NCBI GenBank assembly: GCA_037447655.1
Contig: JBBHKE010001309.1
Coordinates: 1 to 29,176 of the forward strand
DNA: 29,176 bases
Source: Zygnema cylindricum
Lineage: Eukaryota > Streptophyta > Zygnematophyceae > Zygnematales > Zygnemataceae
Direction: 5' to 3'
Both the position numbers and the translations under genes were made by a program. Of this stretch, positions 1 through 8,147 are shown one piece after another; within the stretch, counting starts at the first letter, position 1; each line of letters begins with the position of its first letter. Under the pieces are notes generated by a model. That model ran no database searches and was not told the origin of the DNA. It was given only the letters and a program-made list of their open reading frames with translations.

Positions 1-112
1 GTTTTAGAGAGGGAATAGGACTTAGATAAATTTTGGATAGGCACTGCCTCTCCCAGAGAGCACCCTGTATAAATGGCAAACTTTGGGCAGCCATAACTAT
101 CAATTTACTTGA
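1..112 (+). repeat. copia LTR fragment, cut by window edge and truncated on the right
   Basis: This stretch aligns by eye with the promoter-proximal part of the LTRs at 12300-12410 and 23830-23940: an AGGACTTAG-like block, CTCTCCCAGAGAGC, a TATAAATGG box near 66, an ACTTTGG block and CCATAACT. Similarity stops near 112, before the U5 hairpin seen in the other LTRs. It lies in the opposite orientation to the LTR at 556-1942. It is either the end of an LTR that starts outside the window or a rearranged piece of one. Confidence 0.6.
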
Positions 113-380
113 CCAAATCCTGTGAAGAACTCATCTAATTTCCATGTTGATTTCCGTGAAATCCGGGATTTGGTATGTCCCATACTAGGGAAAAGTGAGC
201 CGGCCAGGGCTCGAACCTGAGACCTCTGACTTGAGCTGTCAGCGCACTAACCACTGTGCCACCAGCTCGATGTAGAGCCTGGCGGGTCCGTACCTATTTA
301 TTTTAGGCGGCTTCGAGTGTGATGTATCACATTCTACCCCGTATTGAACCGACATTCACGTGCCAATCCAACATCTGGGA
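113..380. other. unclassified segment between two LTR pieces, containing a tRNA-like unit
   Basis: I cannot assign this DNA to the LTR families seen elsewhere. It holds the tRNA-like unit at 197-268 and, near 320-334, the short inverted repeat TGTGAT/ATCACA. The gag similarity of element A fades at about 380, so the right boundary is approximate. Since the related LTRs carry antisense tRNA-like units, it may be part of another LTR or a SINE-like insertion. Neither is demonstrated. Confidence 0.3.
191..268 (-). tRNA. tRNA-like gene with complete cloverleaf; probably a tRNA-derived element, not a working tRNA
   Basis: Read on the minus strand from 268 to 197, 72 bases fold exactly like a tRNA. 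The acceptor stem is GAGCTGG/CCGGCTC (one wobble), the D arm GCAC/GTGC with GG in the loop, the anticodon stem CTGAC/GTCAG, and the T arm TCAGG/CCTGG with loop TTCGAGC. The A-box is TGGCACAGTGG and the B-box GGTTCGAGCCC. A run of four T (plus-strand AAAA, 191-194) follows 3 nt after the acceptor stem, as a Pol III terminator would. The anticodon loop is AGCTCAA, with G where the nearly invariant U33 should be, so decoding is doubtful. If read literally the anticodon is CTC. Confidence 0.5.
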
Positions 381-551
381 AGCCCCAGATGAATCTCCGT
401 AATGAGTTCCTTCAAAGCTCGGTGGTGGACACCTCATTTGTCCCGAAAAAATTACCCACAAGTGCTCTTCAAAAAGCAATAGCTCCATCGTAAACTCCCA
501 AAAAGTGAAGTATGTTCCATCAAACATAGGCACCCTAGATGGTGGGCCCAT
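327..551 (-). pseudogene. gag: element A gag N-terminal remnant (copia type)
   Basis: The reading starts at the ATG inside the primer site (551) and opens with MGPPSRVP, then an F-D-G-T / F-W-E / L-W pattern, the signature of the N-terminal domain of copia capsid proteins (UBN2/DUF4219-like). The Cys-Pro-Pro-Pro / Glu-Gly-Thr stretch after it also matches the gag at 12699-12770 and 15200-15250. After about residue 55 (near 380) the similarity ends and the frame runs into unrelated DNA. Only the first quarter of gag is present and pol is absent, so this is a truncated element. An upstream in-frame ATG in the LTR is separated from this start by a TAA. Confidence 0.65.
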
Positions 552-555
552 AACC
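541..555 (-). other. primer-binding site of element A, matching half of initiator tRNA-Met
   Basis: The plus strand reads GGTGGGCCCATAACC, identical to the anticodon arm of plant initiator tRNA-Met as I recall it. On the element strand it is GGTTATGGGCCCACC, directly next to the CA end of the LTR at 556. The exact 15-base site recurs in the outer and inner elements. Confidence 0.75.
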
Positions 556-1942
556 TGGAATTATATGGGTTCCATTCCCTCACAAAATTCGCATATCTAA
601 AAGAAGCTAATCTAGATAGTGCCGACTCCAAGTTGATATAAACACAAATGACTAACACCTTGACAATCATAACCCCAATACAACTTCACCCTTGTGGAAA
701 TAAGACCTGCTGTGTGCTCGGTTCTACCACAGAATGCAAAGTTAGAATTTGAGTTTTGGACACATTCACCCACTTTGAGTTTTTCAATGAATAAGTGCCA
801 CCCTGGCACGCAAAAACTCTGACCAACAACGCCTTCTTGTAGCGTGTACTCCTTTGAGTTCGCAGGAAAAAGAATCACTGAAAATGGTCAACTGAGTTGA
901 TAGTTATGGCTGCTCAAAGTGAGCCTTTTATGAAAGGGTGCTCTCAGAGAGAGGCGGCTACCTACCAAAAAATTATAAGTCCTAAAACCTCTTATAGCCC
1001 CTCTAAACCATTTAGATTATTGTACACTTTATAATATACATTCAAAGTATCGTAACCGCCGTACTTTATGTACGGAATTATGCGGCATCACTCTCGGTCT
1101 GCCACGTGGCGAAAAATTTTGTCGCCGTTTTGTCCCTTTCTTCTTCGACACCTTATAGGATGATGCCACGTGTCATTTTGACTCGCCGAAGTAATCTTTG
1201 TTGACCGTTGAATTTCAACGGGCGTCGTTCCGTGTTGACTGCTGAAATTCTACGTCAACAGGGAACCAACTGAGGTACGGACCAATCACATGACTGTACC
1301 GTACAAGAAGATACAGGTGCCGGAGTACTTTTTGTACGATCCATGTACTATTTCGCCATAATGTGACATTTGTCACATCCGGACTTGTTGTCTCGCGTTC
1401 CGGAGATCTTGCAATCCTCTAGGATCTTGCCACGTGTCATCCGGAGTGGTGGCGCCCGAAAATGCCAAGGCGGCCAATCTTAAATCTCGACTCGCATCAG
1501 GACCGTTGATTCAAGTTAGCTCTTTTGCTAAACCGTTGATATAAATGTTCGCCTCATTTATTTCGTGCGGTACTATAATACACAACTAGTTCTATGTTTT
1601 TGTTCTTTTTATTAGTTAAACGAAATATATTACTTGTAAGTGTTTAGATATCTATCATACCCTATATACTTTAGCATTAGTCTTAAACTAAGCGGAAAAA
1701 GCTAAAGGCTACGGGTGATTTGACGGATGGTAAGTACCAAGATCAAATCTTGGGTCTGTCAAATACCTTTTTGGTATGTCTACCAATTTCTACTCATATC
1801 TCTCTAGAAGGCCCAAGCAGCCATGGCTCTAACTCCTTGTATAGCCTACTATGACTACAACAAGTGTCGAGTATGGAAAAGGGAGTTTAGAGGCATACTA
1901 CCTTTGTTTTTTTTATCCTAAAACAAACATAGAAAATAGACA
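556..1942 (-). repeat. element A 5' LTR (minus strand)
   Basis: Read on the minus strand, this follows the block order of the other LTRs: a GAGGCA...TACC block near the 5' end, palindrome AGCCATGGCT (1819-1828), antisense tRNA-like unit (1693-1772), GTAC-rich upstream region, G-box GCCACGTGGC (1101-1110), CATAAAAGG TATA-like box (925-933), the ACTC-CTTT-GAGT hairpin (849-860), and a CA end next to the primer site. The 5' end is uncertain: TG starts are possible at 1925, 1929 or 1942. At about 1.37-1.39 kb it is longer than the other LTRs. Confidence 0.7.
1693..1772 (+). ncRNA. tRNA-like Pol III unit, antisense inside LTR A
   Basis: An A-box-like AAGCTAAAGGCTACGG lies near 1699-1714 and a B-box-like AGATCAAATCT at 1740-1750, flanked by complementary CCA/TGG bases as in a T arm. 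A T5 run sits at 1768-1772, 18 bases after the B-box. The middle does not form a convincing anticodon arm. Transcription has not been shown. It corresponds in position to the units in the other LTRs. Confidence 0.5.
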
Positions 1943-2884
1943 AATATCAAGAGTCCACAATGTAGCACCAACTCATTTTAGGACCCATCGCCTGTTCCAA
2001 AAAATATCTGTATATTCATTAACCCGCAACATTTTTTTATGGCGCTTTCACCAAAATCACCGTCGCCTACCATGTGTGTATTTTCCCACTATAACCCGCG
2101 CTCATTTTTATTCACTCTCGCTTTTTTTTTGAGGTTTTGAAAAAAAATTCACAATCAAATTTCAAATCATACGTTTTTATGACGTTCTCAAAAGTTGTGG
2201 CTTCTAAAATTCAACCAAATTTCTAAAAAATGGATTTTGGATTGAAATCCCTTTCCCGCTCTTTCTTCCCTTTTCGATCTTCTTTTTTGCTATATATATT
2301 TATATTTTTCGAAAATCATGGCACCACTTATTCTCTTTTTGCAATGGTCATACATTACGTTTTTTTGCTTCGCATCCATTTTAAATCGCAATTGTCACCT
2401 GTTATCGTTTACCAATTTGTGGCCAATCTCTTCTCCAATCACTAATGTTTTTAGGAGTTAATATGCGAGAAACTGCGGAAATGTTTGTGTCCCTCCATTA
2501 CCAATGGAGAACGACTTTTGGAGAGGGGACATTTGCGATTTGGAGGAGACGCAAATGCTGAACGATTGAGAAAAACTACCTTGTGAACAGCCTCTCGAGG
2601 AAGAAGCTTAGACCGGAGGTATTGAACAGGAGGGTGGAAGCTACCTTAAGCTCCCGCGTACACTCCGGAAAACACAACATGTTTCAAAGAAGATTACTCG
2701 CATGCGAGTAATCAATTGGATTATCACCGACGAACAAGACAACAGGAAAGCATAATTCATTCTGAAGACCGTGAGGAAATTCGTCGAACACTTTACGGGA
2801 GACTACAATTGTAACAAGTGTTGTAACCATTACTATTTTCCATTATTGCATAAATCCATACTCTGTACATGGTTGGCACTCTCT
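1943..2884. other. AT-rich region without recognisable gene
   Basis: The first 500 bases are T-rich with short open frames that look random in composition. Bases 2460-2830 are less AT-rich and include a 22-base perfect palindrome, but I recognise no protein or RNA family. It may be host intergenic DNA or old repeat. Confidence 0.4.
2692..2713. repeat. 22-base perfect palindrome
   Basis: The half-site GATTACTCGCA is followed at once by its exact complement in reverse, centred on CATG at 2701-2704. There is no spacer. It could be a cruciform or dimeric-factor site, or coincidence. No copy was noticed elsewhere in the window. Confidence 0.7.
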
Positions 2885-3334
2885 TTCGACTTGAAATCAC
2901 TATTCCACTCCCTCACTCCCCTTCTCCCTCTCTTCCTTACCCCTCTCCCTTACCCCCTCCCTCATATCCCTCTCTCATCCTTTTCTCTCCCTTGCCCTAT
3001 ACCTTGCCCCTGGTCCCCTCTCCCTTTTTTTTTATCCCCACCCCTCTCTCTCTTTATCCCTCTCCTCGTTAACTTCCCTTATTTCCCTTTTTTCCTCTCC
3101 TTCTTTCTTCCTCTCTCTATACCTCTCCCCTCGTTATTCCTCTATCTCGCCCCGTTTCCTCCTCTCTCTTCGTCTCCTCCCCCTCTTTCACCCCATTTTC
3201 TCTCTTTTTCTCCTTCCACTCCCCTTTCCCCTCCACTCTCCTTCGCTAAACCCCTTTCTCCCTCTATTACCAAATCCATCTCTACCCCTCTCTCTCCGTC
3301 TTTCCCTCTCTCTCTCTCCCTCTTCCCTGTCGTC
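2885..3334. repeat. CT-rich (GA-rich on the other strand) low-complexity tract
   Basis: Irregular CTCTCCCT/CCCTTTCT units fill the tract. On the minus strand this matches in style the GAGAGGGAGA minisatellite at 24125-25062. Open frames here encode only Ser/Pro/Leu or Arg/Glu/Gly runs and are composition artefacts. Element B begins at its right edge (3335). Confidence 0.85.
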
Positions 3335-4229
3335 TGTAACCGTGTGACCTCCATTGGCCCACATAGTATTCAACTTATATGAAGCCTCTAAGAAAATATT
3401 TGCTGTTTTGACTTTCCCACAGAATAAGTGCCGCCCAGGCACACAAGTAATCTAACCACCTTCACCTCTATGAAGGCCCGACTCCCCTAAGTGGAACGGA
3501 AAAAGAATCACTGAATTTGTTCCTCGAGAAGTATGTTATGGCTGGCCAAAGATGGCCTATAATTACAATAGGTCACTCGGAGAGAGGCCCCTCAAAAACA
3601 CTAAGTACTTAAACCTCTACTTACAACTATCTACTATTAAACCCTGGACCAATGAGAGGACTGTGCAGTACAAGAAGGTGAAGTGGCCCATCTACTTGTT
3701 GTACGACCATTATACGACATGGCCTTCTAGTTGACGCATGTCATCTTAAGAGCTGTGGTTTTTCCTTTTTTTTTTTGATGGCCAATGATATACCGCCACG
3801 TGGCACCGCGTGACATTGTCAGCAATAGCCGCCAAAGTTCATTCCGGGTTGACGGCGTGAATCTCCACTGTTCGACTGCGCTAATTTGTGGGGTCCGATT
3901 CGCTTCCGTGAAACAAATACATTTATATGTGCAACGCCGTCCGTTCGTTTTGTTAAATGAATGTGCCGACGTGAAACTATTTAAATAGATATTGCGCGCC
4001 ATACCTGTATTGATTCTTCTAGAGCTTAGTGGACAAAACGTACGTCTACTATACCGGAGGTGAATGCCTAGGACCGATGATCGATTCCGTATCATGTCAT
4101 TAGCTTTTTGTTAGAGGTGTCTTCTATTTCTGTCACCTTTACTGTCTCAAGGCAGCCATGGCTTCTTAAGTCTTAGTGATTAGACAACTGTATAAACTTA
4201 GATAAGTAATTAGAAAATACATTTTAACA
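3335..4229 (-). repeat. element B 3' LTR
   Basis: On the minus strand it begins TGTTAAAATG at 4229, directly after the purine tract, and ends GGTTACA at 3335, giving TG...CA ends and 895 bp. It contains AGCCATGGCT (4154-4163), the antisense tRNA-like unit (4021-4109), G-box GCCACGTGGC (3795-3804), GTAC motifs near 3665-3705 and an ATGGAGGTC gag start just inside the end. It aligns with 8128-9017. Confidence 0.8.
4021..4109 (+). ncRNA. tRNA-like Pol III unit, antisense inside element B 3' LTR
   Basis: The A-box-like TAGTGGACAAAACG (4027-4040) is followed 51 bases later by a B-box-like TGATCGATTCC (4078-4088). A T5 run at 4105-4109 comes 17 bases after the B-box. Spacing matches the copy in the 5' LTR. 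No confident anticodon can be read. Confidence 0.5.
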
Positions 4230-4242
4230 CTCCTTTTATTTT
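4230..4242 (-). other. element B polypurine tract
   Basis: The minus strand reads AAAATAAAAGGAG immediately before the TGTT start of the 3' LTR. This purine run would prime plus-strand DNA synthesis. The outer element has the related AAAATAAGGGGAG in the same place. Confidence 0.75.
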
Positions 4243-5165
4243 CTAGTCTTGTTTTTCTTTTAGCCCACATTTCCTTCTGTAAAATACCAGTTTTGGGGAT
4301 AGGACAAGTTTTGTCATCATAATGGCTACCATTTCTCCATCTGGTCTATATTCCAATTTTGTAATTTGTGTTCTCAACCTTTTCCCTGACAAAGCTTAGT
4401 TTGACATCCATATGCTTTGCTTTAAAATGATGTTTAGAATCGGCTGCAATGGCAATTGCAGCCTGGTTATCACAAATCACACTCTGCGCACCACTTTTCA
4501 TAAATCTAAGCTCTTAGAGCAAGGATTTCATCCACATTACTTCCTTTACAGCAGAGCAGGAGGCCATGTACTCGGCCTCCATTGTGGACTGAGCAACAAC
4601 CTTTTGTTGCTTGCTGATACAACAACAAACACCATTCCCAACATACAACACATACCCAGAAGTTCACTTCCTCGTCGGAGCATCCCCATAACTGGCATCA
4701 CTCCCTGTGGTGATGTTATAATTTACCCCCCCCCCCCCCCCCCCCTTCCAAATGCAACCACAAATCTCTTGTTCCTATCAAGTACCGCATTACCATTTTA
4801 GCTGCTTCCCAGTCTTTCTTCTTAGGGTCATTCAGACTCCTACTTAATATTCCTACAGTTGCCGCTATATCACGACGGGTACATCTCATAAAATAGATCA
4901 AATTACCGACAACCTGTCTGTATGGAATATTTTTCATAAACTCTTTCTCCTCTGGACCTAACTCATCATCCAAAACCATAACTCCCCTTTCTGAGCTCCC
5001 CTCATTTCCCTTCTTTATATCCATTGGAGTTGTAGAACTACTTGCCTTATCTATTTGAAACATCTCTAGCATGTTTCCGATTGCCACCTTTTGTGTTAAT
5101 TTTATTATTTTCTTCTTCCTATCCCTCTCTATCTGTATTTGCCTCCATGATGGAAGCCATTTCAT
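4243..5165 (-). pseudogene. pol: element B reverse transcriptase remnant and RNase H
   Basis: The minus-strand frame from 5165 starts in an E-M-A-S-I-M-E-A-N-T-like sequence, which in the other copies lies before the palm domain. It then jumps directly to I-E-R-D-R-K-K-K, which in the other copies follows the palm. About 600 bp are missing, including motif A Asp and the Tyr-Val-Asp-Asp box. The rest carries the NLIYFMRCTRRDIAA-type connection region. RNase H follows below about 4715, with S-T-M-E-A-E-Y-M and D-N-Q-A-A visible across frame breaks. A C20 run interrupts the frame at 4726-4745. It cannot encode an active polymerase. Confidence 0.75.
4726..4745. repeat. C20 homopolymer
   Basis: Twenty C in a row on the plus strand (G20 on the coding strand of element B) replace a short G-rich stretch between the connection domain and RNase H. 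In the inner element the same place reads GGGAGGGGAG, a likely seed for slippage. Confidence 0.9.
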
Positions 5166-5599
5166 TATTGATAGCTGTCACCCATCTACTTTTTTCTAGA
5201 CTTTTAATTGTTTTCTGAATAAGTTTGAGGTGCACTCTGATGTGATAGCTTAGTTACCTTATTATTCACTTATCTTTCTTGAAGTCTCTTGCTGCCTCTC
5301 CTCCCTCTTTCAAAGTCCGATGCCGGAATAGAAGGTAATCTTAGATTTTTCCGAATGACTTCAACTTCTCCTTTATCCGTGGAGTCCATTTTCGATCTTC
5401 TTTGTCATCTTCCTCGACTTGAACTGAAAACCATGGCTCCAAAATAGGGTCATTCCCGGTCATTTTTTCCTCTTCGTCTTCAAGGTCTAGCTGAACCGGA
5501 GTTCGGTTAGTAGAAATCGAATCTCATTCACTTTCGGATTCAATTCTAATTCTGATCGGTTTAGTACATTTAAAGGGATCTACCGACTTTCCTTCATCC
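5166..5599 (-). pseudogene. pol: element B hinge between integrase and reverse transcriptase
   Basis: On the minus strand near 5335-5270 a Ser-Asp-Phe-Glu-x-Gly-Arg-Arg stretch followed by Lys-Arg-Leu-Gln-Glu can be read. It matches the conserved hinge at 17810-17870 in the inner element and 21450-21500 in the outer element. The remainder is acidic and frameshifted. It links the integrase tail to the polymerase. Confidence 0.55.
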
Positions 5600-6540
5600 A
5601 TAACGTCCTAATGTTTTACAAGGATGATATCTTCTTTCGCGAGATCATAAACTCTATATCCCTATACATTTTCATCATATCCAAGTAAGTACCCCGTCTT
5701 TCCCTTTGCATCTAACTTCCAATCAGATTTTTCTACATGTAGACTAAAAACTTGACTCCTGAACACCTTTAAGTGAGAGATATCCGGTTTTCTCTCTGTC
5801 CATCGTTCATACGGTGTTTGACCTTTCATCGCCGAAGTAAAGACTCTCTTCTTAACTTAATTAGCGCAATTCATAGCTTCCGCCAAGAAGCGTTTTCTTA
5901 TCTCTATATCCGATAGCATACTACGGGCACTATCACCTGTGTCCGATTTAACCTCTCGGCTACACCGATTTGTTCCGGATTCTTTGGGATAGTCTTTTGG
6001 TGTTAAGCCCTTTCCTCTTTTAAATATTCCTCAAACTGATTAGAAGTATATTCCTCCCTATTATAACTCCTCACTCTCTTTATAAGTGTCTCATGGAGCT
6101 TTTCACTCCATGCTTTATGCTATTTAAAATAAGCCGGTGCCTTAAATTTGTTTTTCAAGAAGTAGACTCTAGAATACCGAGACCAATCACCAATAATAGT
6201 AAGCATAATTTTTTTCCCTCCAACCGACGGTACTTTAGCCAGTCCCCATATGTTCGTGTTAACTAGTTCTAACACTTTTTCACCCTTTTAGGTTGCGGTT
6301 TTGGGAAACGTAATCCGTGGGCCTTTCCTTGAGCACATCTATTACATTCATCGATACTTTAGCCAGTCCCCATATGTTCGTGTTAACTAGTTCTAACACT
6401 TTTTCACCCTTTTAGGTTGCGGTTTTGGGAAACGTAATCCGTGGGCCTTTCCTTGAGCACGTCCATTACATTCATCGAAGGTCTCATTTTCATCAAACTG
6501 AATTCCCTCAACTACTCCCATATTTTCCATTTATTTTAAT
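5600..6540 (-). pseudogene. pol: element B integrase, decayed with two active-site losses
   Basis: The integrase landmarks are readable on the minus strand, though no long frame remains. The zinc-binding Cys-Ala-Gln-Gly-Lys region lies within the duplicated segment at 6231-6478. The first catalytic Asp of the usual Thr-Asp-Ile-Trp-Gly block is Asn (codon AAC). The second, in the R-S-D-N-G-G-E-Y block, is Tyr (6063-6065). The Glu of G-V-A-E-R near 5955 is kept. DDE integrases need all three acids to insert element DNA, so this copy is dead. Confidence 0.7.
6231..6478. repeat. 124-base tandem duplication inside element B integrase
   Basis: Bases 6231-6354 are repeated head to tail at 6355-6478. 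The copies differ at only about two positions (ACATCTATT versus ACGTCCATT) plus the junction base. 124 is not a multiple of three, so the duplication also shifts the frame. The near identity suggests it happened well after the element decayed. Confidence 0.9.
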
Positions 6541-7455
6541 CTATCTCGATGCATATGCCCCAATTTTTTTATGCCAAATCATCAAGTCACTTACACTGGC
6601 ATAGTAATCCCCTGTCTTTCCACTACTTATATTCAACCTAAATATTCCTTGGCTACCCTTTTCAGCTGTGAAATATACCTCATCCTCATAGCTAGCAACA
6701 AAGACTCGTTTCATGGTACTAGTCTCAAAACCCTTATCATCTAAGACCGACGTAGAGATACGATTTTTGTTCAACTCTAGAATAAAAAGTACATCATAGA
6801 AAGTGACTATCGATGTCTTACCTTCAACTAAGACTTTCAGATCCACAGATCCCAATAAACTAGTGGTCACTATTCTCCCATCCCCATACTCTATCTCTAC
6901 CGTAGGGATCTTTCTCATTTTGGTAAACGTATGCTTCTCTCTACACATATGCAAAGAGGCACCAAAGTCAATGATCCAACCTTCTTCGGGTTTTTCTTTC
7001 ACCCCCCCAAAAGCACACTTTTGCTTGCTTGGAATTTCCGGCTCGGTTTTCACCTCCAACTCTTCGTTGACGAGGATTTTGCCATCATCGTCATCAAAAT
7101 TCTCTCTCGCGACTTGTGTTGCCACAAGTGCCTTCTTATTTCCTCTGACTGATCCACCGAACTTCCCCTCTTTAAGCCTCAACTCCGTCAATCTAGTACA
7201 CTCGGCCATGTAATGCCCCGACTTCTTACAAAAATGATCAAGCCTCTTTGGGAGCCTGGATCCGAAGTCATGTGATTGATTTCCTCTCCCTCCTCCTCCA
7301 AAGTTTCTATAACGTTTCTTGGAAACCTCATTCCTCCAGTTAGTTCCAGCGGCAAAGGCTTGGCCACTCTTTCCTCCACTCCGGATCTCAATGGTATTTT
7401 CTTCGACCAAGATCATTCCAACCACGGAATTTCGAATCCATCGATTATCTGGCAA
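6541..7455 (-). pseudogene. gag-pol: element B nucleocapsid, protease and pre-integrase domain
   Basis: A 304-residue open frame carries a basic region and then a zinc knuckle F-C-K-K-S-G-H-Y-M-A-E-C. The first Cys of the C-x2-C-x4-H-x4-C pattern is replaced by Asp. The protease follows: G-W-I-I-D-F-G-A-S, where the usual Asp-Ser-Gly is Asp-Phe-Gly. The flap region (E-I-E-Y-G-D-G-R) and the conserved L-F-I-x-E-L-N-K-N follow. The frame ends in a pre-integrase W-H-K-K-I-G where the second zinc-binding His region is broken. Copia proteases are aspartic enzymes that cut gag-pol. Confidence 0.8.
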
Positions 7456-7459
7456 GTCC

Positions 7460-8147
7460 TACACCTTGCTCACAATGTTCTTATACTCATCCAGTAGTTT
7501 CATTTGCAAAGTGTTCACCTTTCTTTCTTGGTCTCACGTTTTCCGACACTCTCCAACTCCATAAGTAATCTGGACAAGTCATTACAAAAGGGAAACATCT
7601 TTCCTCCTTTGTAAACATATGCTTGCACCTTCTGATCTGCCAGCTTTTGCTGCTGAATCTTACGATTCTTCTAAATATTTAGACGAGCCTCCCATAGGTC
7701 GGCCGCCTTGTCCACATTTAGGTGGGGTGTGACGACACTTTGAGTGAGATGCCCGAGAATAAAATGAGTCGCCACTGTGTTGTTGAAGTCCCAAATTTCA
7801 GTATCATTGGCCTCTATTTTCGGAACAACCCCTACCGGTTCTGATCCAGTAGCTATCGGTGTGAGTTTCTCCTTCCTCGTTCCCGTCCTTTTGACCAACA
7901 CGATGCTTTCTCCATCATCGTTCACCACCTCTGCCTCCGCAGATCCTCTTGAGAATTAAGCTCCTGTAATTCCCAGTGGAGCTCCCAGATTTGTAGCTGG
8001 CCGCCGCACACAACCACTCACAATACCCCATAGCCATTTTTCAAGAAGTGCACCCATCATCATAGTTTTCCAGTATATGAACCCCGTTCCATTGAAAATG
8101 GGCACCTTAGAGGGTGGGCCCATATTATGTAATTGTGTGACCTCCAT
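7460..8147 (-). pseudogene. gag: element B gag capsid region
   Basis: The minus-strand frame starts at ATG 8147 inside the LTR end and reads through MGPPSKVP into the F-N-G-T-G-F-I-Y-W core, then L-W. It stops at 7956. Another frame (7928-7671) continues with the I-W-D-F / H-F-I-L / A-A-D-L-W capsid pattern (UBN2 family) and ends at a stop. A third piece below 7670 holds Q-Q-K-L-A-D-Q-K-V and a Y-V-Y-K-G-G motif. At least two breaks separate the pieces. Gag forms the particle in which reverse transcription takes place. Confidence 0.75.
8113..8127 (-). other. element B primer-binding site, diverged
   Basis: The plus strand GGTGGGCCCATATTA keeps 12 of the 15 bases of the half initiator tRNA-Met site. 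The three changes lie at the LTR-adjacent end, where the tRNA 3' end would pair, so priming would be poor. The ATG in the site is intact. Confidence 0.65.

Noticed and set aside
1851-2445. Plus-strand frames of 93 and 71 residues
   Set aside because: The first overlaps LTR A and both are Phe/His/Ser-rich as expected from T-rich random sequence.
2771-3382. 203-residue plus-strand frame rich in Ser, Pro and Leu
   Set aside because: It lies across the CT-rich tract and runs into the element B LTR; composition alone explains it.
6231-6478. CRISPR-like or satellite array
   Set aside because: Only two copies, no spacers, and within retrotransposon coding sequence.
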